Both the position numbers and the translations under genes were made by a program. Shown here piece after piece: positions 1-5,842 of a stretch of DNA of 6,810 nt. This stretch comes from UBA970 sp049419605. Its GTDB lineage: Bacteria > Bacillota_I > Bacilli_A > RFN20 > CAG-826. The DNA lies in NCBI GenBank assembly GCA_049419605.1, contig JBMSKF010000024.1, forward strand, positions 1 through 6,810. The letters are read 5' to 3'. The notes beneath the pieces were generated by a model. It was not told the DNA's origin and did not search any database. It worked only from the letters and a program-made list of their open reading frames with translations. How positions within the stretch are numbered: the stretch's first letter is position 1; each line of letters opens with the position of its first letter.

Positions 1-92
1 CGATAAGGAAAATGTAAAAGGACATCCGCAAATGAATGGATGCCCATGTCGGCCAGTGCTTGTGCTAATCGAGGGCTACTGGTGAGCTTCAT
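1..92 (-). CDS. recG: RecG ATP-dependent DNA helicase, N-terminal fragment (cut by window edge)
   Basis: Reading leftward from the ATG at 92-90 gives an open frame of 30 codons that runs off the window. The residues after about position 12 (LAQALADMGIHSFADVLLHF, then PY) match the wedge-domain entry of RecG: an 'L..LGI..I.DLL.YFPYRY'-type pattern seen in the Bacillus protein. RecG remodels stalled replication forks and Holliday junctions. The ATG lies inside the 3' end of the preceding wzy-like gene (17-bp overlap), and only a weak purine stretch (AGAAG) precedes it, so translation may be coupled to that gene. The N-terminus is a little short and lacks the usual 'KGIGP' loop. Only 92 bp are visible, so the call rests on this short motif plus the expected position near yloU-fakA, as in Bacillus. 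Confidence 0.8.
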   Translation of the reverse strand, partial: MKLTSSPRLAQALADMGIHSFADVLLHFPY

Positions 93-1428
93 TACTTCTA
101 TTATATTCGCTTGGTTTGACAATCGGCAAAATCAGTAAGACTAAAAAGAATACCCCAGATAAATCAGGACGGAATAAAATGCGATCTTCAAACATCATTT
201 GCACAACAAAACTTAATAACAACGCCCACATTGGAATCGTGATGGCGTACTTCTTGGTCATGGCAATCAGTGTTTTGATATATTCCCAATGTGCAATGGT
301 GAGTAGTAAGGTTCCCACTAATCCATAAGAAACAAGGATTTCTAAAAACCCATTATGGAATCTGTCATTGACAACTTGATACATGATTTGACCGACATTA
401 CCCGTGCGAACGGCCGTAGCGACACCAAGGTAGGTATTACTAATGCCAAGACCATAACCAAAGAAAGTATTTTGATTTTGGAATAACGTCATCCCTTCAA
501 CCCAAATATCAACACGTGATGTAAAGGAGCCTAACGCTGAACTCGTTAATAAACTTTGAATCCGTTCCATGACAGGATGATCAATCATCCAAATACTTTG
601 ATAGCCAACAATCATAAAAAGAATTAATGCAGTCATCGAAACTTTTAAAATCACAGGTCGTTGTCTTAAAACTCGATACATCAACATGCCACTATAAATC
701 ATGATATAAAGCACAATGGCGAGCATCGCCGTTTTCGAAACTGTAAAAACGATTAAGATCGAAAAGAGCAATCCTAAAATTGGATATATCCATCGCATTC
801 TTTTTTCAGAGATAAATAAAGAACCAACTGCATACACACCCATCGTCAAATTAAAAGCGTAAATATTCGTGTTCGTTGTAAAGGAAGTAATGCTTAACCG
901 AGCCCCTTCAGAAAAGTTTTCAAAGACATAAACATATTCTTCCCATTCCACAAACAAACTGTAAAGCACTTCTACCATGACGACTGCAATCACAATGCCT
1001 AAAACCCACTGATAAAGGAATTTAGTAGAGACCATCTTACTTGAGAAAAAATATAAGGTGTACAAAATCATCCCCACTGACATTCCATAAAAGATACCTT
1101 GGAAAATTTTCATCGTGGAAAGTGTAAAGATTGTCGTGGATTCATTGAAACTAGCATTTAATTCTGACAATAAGATTTGATCTTGACTCCATACTTCTGC
1201 AAGGATGGGATAAAGCATCATCATCAAGAATAAAAATTCAATCGGTTGAAACCGATGGGTTAATCGATACTCAATCCATAAGGATAGAAAAATAAATAAG
1301 CTGATTCCCGCGACAATTAAATAAATGGGAATCGGAATTAAACTAGGAAATTCATGGGATGCTAAGGTTAACTCAAAGTTAATGCTACCGATTAAACCTA
1401 GTAAGACGAGGATGAATATTTTTCTCAT
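76..1428 (-). CDS. O-antigen ligase/polymerase-like (Wzy_C/WaaL-type) polytopic membrane protein
   Basis: The 450-residue protein is almost entirely hydrophobic, with roughly ten to twelve predicted membrane helices, and has a large loop (about 280-360) before the last helices. That loop carries the Wzy_C pattern: Ser304-Arg305 followed by Trp309, a GYGLG turn at 324-328, and His358-Asn359 leading into FLE and a 'GLVG' helix. An earlier helix holds TVSKTAMLA (229-237), resembling the conserved T.S[RK] region of the family. Such proteins polymerise lipid-linked repeat units or transfer glycans from a lipid carrier at the outer face of the membrane; ligase and polymerase cannot be told apart from sequence. 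The ATG at 1428 has a good Shine-Dalgarno (AAAGGGG, 1444-1438). The gene is divergent from a helix-turn-helix regulator and overlaps recG by 17 bp, so it probably leads a wzy-recG transcript. The specific substrate is unknown. Confidence 0.75.
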   Translation of the reverse strand: MRKIFILVLLGLIGSINFELTLASHEFPSLIPIPIYLIVAGISLFIFLSLWIEYRLTHRFQPIEFLFLMMMLYPILAEVWSQDQILLSELNASFNESTTIFTLSTMKIFQGIFYGMSVGMILYTLYFFSSKMVSTKFLYQWVLGIVIAVVMVEVLYSLFVEWEEYVYVFENFSEGARLSITSFTTNTNIYAFNLTMGVYAVGSLFISEKRMRWIYPILGLLFSILIVFTVSKTAMLAIVLYIMIYSGMLMYRVLRQRPVILKVSMTALILFMIVGYQSIWMIDHPVMERIQSLLTSSALGSFTSRVDIWVEGMTLFQNQNTFFGYGLGISNTYLGVATAVRTGNVGQIMYQVVNDRFHNGFLEILVSYGLVGTLLLTIAHWEYIKTLIAMTKKYAITIPMWALLLSFVVQMMFEDRILFRPDLSGVFFLVLLILPIVKPSEYNRSNEAHQ

Positions 1429-1457
1429 TTGAAGAAGCCCCTTTGCTTTACACTTTG

Positions 1458-1486
1458 ATTTTACACTTTACATTGTATTATGTAAA
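1458..1486 (-). promoter_or_regulatory. Putative sigma-A promoter of the wzy-like gene
   Basis: On the minus strand TTTACA (1486-1481) is followed after 17 bp by TAAAAT (1463-1458), each five of six to consensus. Transcription would start near 1451, leaving a leader of about 23 nt that contains the AAAGGGG ribosome binding site. The -35 and most of the spacer fall inside the 9-bp inverted repeat at 1465-1488, so a protein bound there would block this promoter. A second possible pair (TTGCAA 1499-1494, 16 bp, TACAAT 1477-1472) also exists. Confidence 0.5.
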
Positions 1487-1488
1487 GT
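1465..1488. promoter_or_regulatory. Perfect 9-bp inverted repeat, probable operator
   Basis: ACTTTACAT at 1465-1473 and its exact complement ATGTAAAGT at 1480-1488 are separated by six bases (TGTATT). The half-site spacing, about 15 bp centre to centre, is not the usual single helical turn but is possible for a dimeric regulator. The repeat overlaps the predicted wzy promoter and ends six bases before the -35 of the regulator gene. A transcription terminator is unlikely because it sits between divergent starts and has no T-tract after it. The binding protein is inferred, not shown, to be the adjacent helix-turn-helix product. Confidence 0.55.
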
Positions 1489-1493
1489 ATTAT

Positions 1494-1522
1494 TTGCAAT
1501 ATGTAAATTAATATTGTATTAT
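1494..1522 (+). promoter_or_regulatory. Putative promoter of the HTH regulator, predicted leaderless start
   Basis: TTGCAA (1494-1499, four of six) is followed after exactly 17 bp by TATTAT (1517-1522, five of six). Six bases separate the -10 from the ATG at 1529, so the expected transcription start coincides with the start codon. This agrees with the absence of any Shine-Dalgarno upstream. Confidence 0.5.
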
Positions 1523-1528
1523 CGAAAT

Positions 1529-2032
1529 ATGATTAAGCGTTTAAGTGTAAAAATAAAAGAACAAAAAATAAAACTTGCCCGATTAGCAAGTGTGTTGAAT
1601 ATTACAAGGCCAACTCTTTATCGCTATATCGATTTATATGATCAAAATCAAAAACAACTCATTCCTAAACAAGCAAGAGTAGCTTTGACAGAAATTGATT
1701 CACACACAGAAAGACACGCAAGTGTTCCTGTTTTATCGATTCCAGGAACATCTCCGCAAGATTTACTTCGCAAGGTTCCAAAACCTAAAGAATCATTAAT
1801 CAAACTTATCCAAACTCTAGATGAAGAAAAAGACCTAGGACTCATACAAGATCTTTTAACCGTTTTAAGAACGGGTAAGCAACAATCTATCTTACGCCTC
1901 GTGAGGCGTTTATCCGAATTAGTCGGCAAAAATATGCCTTCTGGAAAATTAGAACACGAAATCGAATGGCTGATCGATTACATCACCCACAAACATTCCA
2001 AAGAAACCGTAAATGAAACTTATTTTGACTAG
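1529..2032 (+). CDS. Small helix-turn-helix DNA-binding protein with an unrecognised C-terminal region
   Basis: The 167-residue protein begins with basic residues and a helix-turn-helix at about 14-37: KLARLASVL, a turn at NIT, and a recognition helix RPTLYRYIDLY. A polar, probably flexible stretch (about 45-75) follows. Then comes a charged, mostly helical region (about 78-160, with 'LIKLIQTLDEEKDLGLIQDLL' type heptads) that could dimerise; I do not recognise it as a ligand-binding domain. The role, transcriptional regulator, is inferred from the HTH and from the divergent wzy-like gene with a symmetric operator between them. I chose ATG 1529 because a well-spaced promoter ends six bases before it; a TTG at 1514 in the same frame would add five residues, lies at the edge of the -10 and has no ribosome binding site. 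The gene ends in its own terminator, so it is monocistronic. A phage- or toxin-antitoxin-type repressor is an alternative, but no partner is present. Confidence 0.65.
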   Translation: MIKRLSVKIKEQKIKLARLASVLNITRPTLYRYIDLYDQNQKQLIPKQARVALTEIDSHTERHASVPVLSIPGTSPQDLLRKVPKPKESLIKLIQTLDEEKDLGLIQDLLTVLRTGKQQSILRLVRRLSELVGKNMPSGKLEHEIEWLIDYITHKHSKETVNETYFD

Positions 2033-2043
2033 GGTCAACATGA

Positions 2044-2074
2044 CATAAATTCCTTTGAATTTATGGTGTTTTTT
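2044..2074 (+). terminator. Rho-independent terminator after the HTH gene
   Basis: CATAAATTC (2044-2052) pairs perfectly with GAATTTATG (2057-2065) across a CTTT loop, followed after three bases by TTTTTT (2069-2074). The stem is AT-rich, so moderate efficiency is expected. It lies 11 bp after the stop and separates the regulator from the glycosyltransferase transcript. Confidence 0.65.
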
Positions 2075-2115
2075 GCTTTAATATAAGAGATGTATTTTTC
2101 AATCTCTATTAAAGC
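2075..2115 (+). repeat. Imperfect inverted repeat just upstream of the GT2 start
   Basis: GCTTTAATA (2075-2083) is complementary to TATTAAAGC (2107-2115), and GAGAT (2087-2091) to ATCTC (2102-2106). Together they form a 14-bp stem interrupted by a 3-nt bulge (2084-2086), with a 10-nt loop. It ends three bases before the ATG. Possible -10 sequences lie in both arms (TATAAG 2082-2087; TATTAA 2107-2112), so the element could be an operator, a 5' leader hairpin, or part of a compound terminator with the preceding hairpin. No canonical -35 was found for either -10, and no T-tract follows. Confidence 0.5.
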
Positions 2116-2118
2116 TAT

Positions 2119-3366
2119 ATGTTAACTATTATTACTCAAATTCTTTTTTTCTTATTTTTTTCTCTTCATATTATTTATTTCATTGTCGGAATGCTAACAA
2201 AACCCCAACGTTTTGAGAATCAAAAAACACTTCGTCGCTTTGATTTTTTAATCGTTGCACGAAATGAAGAGATTGTAATTGGTGATCTTATTGATTCCAT
2301 TAAAGCCCAACAATATCCCCAAGAATTAATAAGGGTTTTTGTCCTTGCCGATAATTGCACTGATAACACGGCCACGATCGCAAAGCAACATGGAGCCATC
2401 ACCTTTATTAATCAAATTCCTAATCCTGTTGGTAAAGGGTTAGCTCTCAAACGATTAATTCAATTAAGAAATGAATATCCTGGTGTTCAAAGTGATGGTG
2501 TATTCTTTTTTGATGCTGACAATATCGTTGATGCAGCATTTACAAAACGCATGAACGATGCTTTTTTAAATCAAGAAACGATTTTAATTGGATATCGAGG
2601 AAGTAAAAATTTTGGTAACAATGCAACCAGCATGGGTTCATCGATTATTTTCTTTCGAGAAGCTCATTTCCTCCATCATGCACGTAACCGTTTAGGATTA
2701 TCGACGCACATCAATGGCACAGGATTTATGTTGCCAAATCATATTGTTAAACATGAACCTTGGGAAGCTTTTAGTTTAATCGAAGATGTCGAATTTACTA
2801 TTTTACAATTAATAAAAGAACGAAAAGTAGTGTTCGTTCGTGAAGCAAAATTTTATGATGAACAACCGATTCATGCAGATGTTTCTTTCAAACAACGATT
2901 ACGCTGGATTAAGGGCAGTATTCAAATTTTCTTTTTACATGCTGGTAAACTTTTAGGTTCGATGATGAAAAAATTCCGGTTTGCCAAAATTGATTTATTG
3001 CTTTGGATTACGCCATTTCCTTCAGTTATCGTTATTTTATCTTTGGTGAATTTAACCCTCACACAAATCGATGTTATTCAAGCCTCCGAATCTATTAATT
3101 GGTTGACCTTTCTACCCATTTACCAATGGTTAATGAATTATTTAGGTGTTGCTTTGGTAATTGCTTTCATGACGGTTGTTGCCTCATGGAAAGAAGTGAA
3201 TGCGAGTACGTTTAAAAAAATATGGGCGATTGTCACCTTCCCGTTTTATTCATTAAGTTTCCTGCCTTTATTTATCTTGGCACCCCTCACGATGTTTAAT
3301 TTAAAATGGTATAAAACCCCTCACTCCGTGAGAAGACCTTTACCTTCGGATGGTACACTTCTTTAG
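2119..3366 (+). CDS. Membrane-anchored family 2 glycosyltransferase, processive (D,D,D,QxxRW) type
   Basis: The 415-residue protein has an N-terminal membrane helix (about 4-25), a cytoplasmic GT-A domain (about 40-265) and C-terminal helices (about 292-312, 340-356 and 368-390). Visible catalytic features are VARNEE at the nucleotide-binding strand (46-51), DNCTDNT (78-84), the metal-binding FDAD (131-134), the acidic IED (221-223) that supplies the catalytic base, and QRLRW (259-263) at the acceptor/processivity site. This set is typical of membrane synthases such as cellulose, hyaluronan and poly-N-acetylglucosamine synthases and related glycolipid or exopolysaccharide enzymes. The sugar and acceptor cannot be read from sequence. 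The ATG at 2119 fits the natural start of the signal-anchor helix. There is no Shine-Dalgarno before it; a TATTAA six bases upstream mirrors the arrangement at the HTH gene and hints at a leaderless mRNA, though with no -35. Its 3' end overlaps the next gene by 17 bp, indicating cotranscription and translational coupling. Confidence 0.85.
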   Translation: MLTIITQILFFLFFSLHIIYFIVGMLTKPQRFENQKTLRRFDFLIVARNEEIVIGDLIDSIKAQQYPQELIRVFVLADNCTDNTATIAKQHGAITFINQIPNPVGKGLALKRLIQLRNEYPGVQSDGVFFFDADNIVDAAFTKRMNDAFLNQETILIGYRGSKNFGNNATSMGSSIIFFREAHFLHHARNRLGLSTHINGTGFMLPNHIVKHEPWEAFSLIEDVEFTILQLIKERKVVFVREAKFYDEQPIHADVSFKQRLRWIKGSIQIFFLHAGKLLGSMMKKFRFAKIDLLLWITPFPSVIVILSLVNLTLTQIDVIQASESINWLTFLPIYQWLMNYLGVALVIAFMTVVASWKEVNASTFKKIWAIVTFPFYSLSFLPLFILAPLTMFNLKWYKTPHSVRRPLPSDGTLL

Positions 3367-4126
3367 TTTTTGGTTGCATCCCTCACAACCTCATTTTGAT
3401 CAATTGATCGTCGGTGGTATTTTTACCCCTACTTATTTCATTGTTACTTTCTTTTTAATAGGAATAGGCTTGCTACTCTTTCGTTGGTTAGTCAACCAAC
3501 CCCATCTCCAACAGCAGCGTTATTTCCAAATCATCGCAGTTGGTTTAATTACTTTAGAAATCATTCGTATGGCATGGAATGTGATCGCTGCGGATGGTTG
3601 GTATGCAAAAGATGTTTGGCCCCTTTATACCTGTGGTATCTTCGTGATTATTTTCCCATTGTATGCTTTCAATACTCGCTTGAAAAAGTGGACTGTAGGC
3701 TTTCTTTCACTTGGGGCCATGCTAGCAGGTATTGTTTTCTTAGTCTTTCCTTCGACCGGTCTAGGGATGTTTCCGTTGTGGCATCTTAACACGATCATTT
3801 CTTCGATTATGCATTTGCTGATGGCGGTGATTGGGGCGATCTTTTTCTTGGATTCTAAATTGAAATTAACCCTCTTTGATTTTTACGCTGCTATCGGCAT
3901 CGTTTTTGGGTTTGCTTTGGTTTCATTCATCTATAACACGTTGGATCCTGCGACGAATTTCTTTTTTATTAAATCCCCATTTGCAGAAACACCATTACAA
4001 TGGATTTTTGATGAATTGGGTCAACCTTTTTATGGCATCTCAATTCTAGTCCTTCACGTACTCGAAGGTGGGATCATGTATATCCTGCATCAACGATGGA
4101 TCGTCAAACAAAAAACGACGCATTAA
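3350..4126 (+). CDS. YwaF/TIGR02206-like seven-helix integral membrane protein, function unknown
   Basis: The 258-residue protein has about seven hydrophobic segments (about 26-45, 58-80, 92-106, 114-134, 146-167, 177-196 and 228-247). The family-like signature is WPLYTC at 90-95 entering the third helix (compare the 'PL.LC' of YwaF-type proteins), followed by a Pro-rich turn (FPSTGLGMFP, 133-142) and HLNTIISSIMH (145-155) with two histidines in the fifth helix. The family has no assigned biochemical activity that I know of. The gene begins inside the last 17 bp of the GT2 gene with no good Shine-Dalgarno, so it is probably expressed by coupling. A role assisting or exporting the GT2 product is inferred only from this pairing. 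Its stop codon sits in the loop of the following terminator. Family assignment is from pattern memory and moderately sure; the membrane topology is clear. Confidence 0.6.
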   Translation: MVHFFSFWLHPSQPHFDQLIVGGIFTPTYFIVTFFLIGIGLLLFRWLVNQPHLQQQRYFQIIAVGLITLEIIRMAWNVIAADGWYAKDVWPLYTCGIFVIIFPLYAFNTRLKKWTVGFLSLGAMLAGIVFLVFPSTGLGMFPLWHLNTIISSIMHLLMAVIGAIFFLDSKLKLTLFDFYAAIGIVFGFALVSFIYNTLDPATNFFFIKSPFAETPLQWIFDELGQPFYGISILVLHVLEGGIMYILHQRWIVKQKTTH

Positions 4127-4137
4127 GCGTCGTTTTT
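4111..4137. terminator. Bidirectional rho-independent terminator between convergent operons
   Basis: AAAAACGACGC (4111-4121) and GCGTCGTTTTT (4127-4137) form a perfect 11-bp stem around a five-base loop, ATTAA. The core GC-rich stem is ACGACGC/GCGTCGT. It has a T-tract on the plus strand (4133-4137) and one on the minus strand (complement of A4110-4115), so it can end both the GT2-YwaF transcript and the yloU-fakA transcript. The TAA stop of the YwaF-like gene (4124-4126) is in the loop, and the fakA stop is about 20 bp to the right. Confidence 0.9.
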
Positions 4138-4157
4138 ATTCTATTCAATGTCGCGAA

Positions 4158-5831
4158 TTATTCTACGCCAATGATAAAGGCGTAGACAGGTTGCTGACCA
4201 GGTTTGAATTCAAAATCCACCCCGCGGTAAGCTTCATACGTATAATCTCTTAGTTTTTCAATGATTGCATCATTACTGCCTTCACCATAGAAAATGGTGA
4301 CTAGACTTGAAGCTTGATCGACCATATTTTCTAATAAGGTCTTGGTTGTTTCAAAAAGGTCCTTAGAGGTGTTGACAATTTTTTTACCAACGATACCCAT
4401 GAAATGATCTTTTTTTACTTCTAGCCCATTGATTTTCGTATCTTTAATCGCAAAGGTAACGGCGCCAGATTTGACGTTCTTCATCGCCGCATTCATCGCT
4501 TCGACATTTTCTGCCATCGACATATCAGGAATAAAATTAATGATTGCGGTTAAACCTTCAGGAATCGTTTTAGATTCAATGACAGCGGCATTGATCAAAC
4601 CTTCTTCATTCAGTGCGTCCGCAGCTTGTTTAGCGGCCAAGACAATATTCGGGTTATTAGGAAAGAAGAAAACGTTTTTTGCGTTAACACCGCGGGCTGC
4701 ATTTAAAAAATCTTCCGTGGAAGGATTCATAGTTTGTCCGCCCGATACAATGTGATGAACTCCAAGATCTTTAAAGGCTTGGGCCATGCCTTCACCGGCA
4801 GCAACACTGATGAGTCCATATACTTTTTCTTCGATAGGCACGGATTTCTTTTCTGCTTTCGCATGATCATGCCCTTTGCTGGATTCGGTGATATTTTCAT
4901 GTTGAATGGCCATATTGTCGGCCTTCATCGTTACACATTCACCATATTTAAATGCATAGGCAAAGACACTGGCAGGATTTAAGGTGTGAATATGAACTTT
5001 CACTAAATCTTCATCTTTTACAAGGACAATGGAGTTACCTTGTTGTTCTAAATATTCATAAAAGCGTTTTTCAATGAATGGTTTTTTGTCTGGATTTTTT
5101 TCATCCAGTTTTAAAATAAATTCCGTGCAATAACCAAACTCTTCGGCTTCTAATTTTGCGCCAGCCATTTCTTTACCAGCTTTAGAAGTTACTGCGGTTG
5201 CTTCGAGCTTTTCTACGACTTTATCAAGCAAACCTAATTCAAAACCTTCTAATATTTTTATCAAACCTAAACCACCAGAATCAACCACACCAACTTCTTT
5301 TAAAATCGGTAATAAGTCTGGCGTCCGTTTTAAAGATTCATGAGCTTCTTTGATCATCGCGCGCATGCAATCTTCAATCGACCAATGCGGTTTAACTTGA
5401 TCCATCAAAACTTGAGCACTTTCACGAATCACGGTTAGCATCGTACCTTCAACAGGGCGCATAACGGCTTTATAGGCCACTTCTTTGCCTTGGATCCACG
5501 CTTCGGCGAATTGCACCGCGTTAATTTCTGCTTTACCTTCTAACGCTTGAGCAAAGCCACGAAAGATTTGTGAAGTGATGACCCCGGAGTTACCACGGGC
5601 ACCCATCAGTAAGCCTTTAGAAAAAGCTTTCGCTAAATCATAAATGTTTTCATCATTTCGGTTGGCGACTTCTTTTGAACCGCTGGTAACGGTTAAATTC
5701 ATGTTGAGACCCGTATCACCATCTGGGACTGGAAACACATTAAGCGCATCGACTTCTGGATAGTGGTTATAAAGATTATTACTACCGGAAATAATCATGC
5801 GTTTGAGGATGACGCCGTTGATCGTTTTCAT
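4158..5831 (-). CDS. fakA: Fatty acid kinase ATP-binding subunit FakA (DhaL/DAK2-domain protein, YloV family)
   Basis: FakA phosphorylates fatty acids presented by FakB (DegV-type) carrier proteins, making acyl-phosphate for PlsX/PlsY-dependent phospholipid synthesis and for use of exogenous fatty acids; it is cytoplasmic. The N-terminal DhaL kinase domain (about 1-200) shows NVFPVPDGDTGLNMNLT at 31-47, with Asp37 and Asp39 as the nucleotide-Mg ligands, and GARGNSGVITSQIFRGF at 77-93. The middle domain has Cys235 and the HIH at 280-282, in the pattern I recall as a metal site in the staphylococcal enzyme. After a charged linker (about 317-332), the C-terminal domain carries SGGQTMNPST (363-372). 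At 557 residues it is normal length (Bacillus YloV is about 550). The ATG at 5831 has a strong Shine-Dalgarno (TAGGAG) that includes the yloU stop, giving an 8-bp gap and tight coupling. No FakB gene is in the window. Transcription ends at the bidirectional terminator. Confidence 0.95.
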   Translation of the reverse strand: MKTINGVILKRMIISGSNNLYNHYPEVDALNVFPVPDGDTGLNMNLTVTSGSKEVANRNDENIYDLAKAFSKGLLMGARGNSGVITSQIFRGFAQALEGKAEINAVQFAEAWIQGKEVAYKAVMRPVEGTMLTVIRESAQVLMDQVKPHWSIEDCMRAMIKEAHESLKRTPDLLPILKEVGVVDSGGLGLIKILEGFELGLLDKVVEKLEATAVTSKAGKEMAGAKLEAEEFGYCTEFILKLDEKNPDKKPFIEKRFYEYLEQQGNSIVLVKDEDLVKVHIHTLNPASVFAYAFKYGECVTMKADNMAIQHENITESSKGHDHAKAEKKSVPIEEKVYGLISVAAGEGMAQAFKDLGVHHIVSGGQTMNPSTEDFLNAARGVNAKNVFFFPNNPNIVLAAKQAADALNEEGLINAAVIESKTIPEGLTAIINFIPDMSMAENVEAMNAAMKNVKSGAVTFAIKDTKINGLEVKKDHFMGIVGKKIVNTSKDLFETTKTLLENMVDQASSLVTIFYGEGSNDAIIEKLRDYTYEAYRGVDFEFKPGQQPVYAFIIGVE

Positions 5832-5835
5832 AAAT

Positions 5836-5842
5836 ACTCCTA
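5836..5842 (-). promoter_or_regulatory. fakA ribosome binding site overlapping the yloU stop codon
   Basis: On the minus strand TAGGAGT (5842-5836) contains both the TAG stop of yloU and the AGGAG Shine-Dalgarno, five bases before the fakA ATG. A ribosome finishing yloU covers this site, so the two proteins are likely made in a fixed ratio. Confidence 0.85.

Larger units (their letters stand above)
1447..1507. repeat. Cluster of five TTTACA/TGTAAA boxes and a repeated 10-mer
   Basis: TTTACA occurs at 1447-1452, 1460-1465 and 1467-1472, and its complement TGTAAA at 1481-1486 and 1502-1507. The first two are parts of an identical 10-mer, TTTACACTTT, 13 bp apart. A separate 10-mer, ATTGTATTAT, occurs at 1472-1481 and again at 1513-1522, 41 bp apart; its second copy contains the -10 of the regulator promoter. 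In an AT-rich spacer some recurrence is expected by chance, but the density and symmetry suggest several binding sites for one regulator. Confidence 0.45.

Noticed and set aside
116..328. Plus-strand open frame of 70 codons inside the wzy-like gene
   Set aside because: It is antisense to a well-supported membrane protein and has no family resemblance or ribosome binding site.
1447..1522. Short repeats considered as a CRISPR-like array, iterons or DnaA boxes
   Set aside because: Repeats are 6-10 bp with irregular spacing, no conserved spacer length, no match to TTATCCACA and no cas or rep gene nearby.
1514..1528. TTG start giving a five-residue longer HTH protein
   Set aside because: The TTG overlaps the predicted -10 region, has no Shine-Dalgarno, and adds residues (YYRN) unrelated to the HTH fold.
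1894..1909. Perfect 7-bp palindrome ACGCCTC-GT-GAGGCGT inside the HTH gene
   Set aside because: It lies within the coding sequence (an LRLVRRL-type stretch), has no T-run long enough for a terminator, and can arise from codon choice.
1648..1929. Minus-strand open frame opposite the HTH gene
   Set aside because: The composition is serine/cysteine-rich as expected for an antisense shadow, and no start signal was seen.
3319..3331. CTCAC-TCC-GTGAG hairpin near the end of GT2
   Set aside because: The five-base stem is too short, lies inside the coding region and has no T-run; coincidence is likely.
3484..3789. Alternative plus-strand frame of 101 codons inside the YwaF-like gene
   Set aside because: It overlaps entirely with a protein of clear seven-helix topology and has no recognisable content.
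4429..4982. Two plus-strand open frames opposite fakA, and another opposite yloU (5858-6073)
   Set aside because: fakA and yloU are clear on the minus strand; these frames show no motifs and no start signals.
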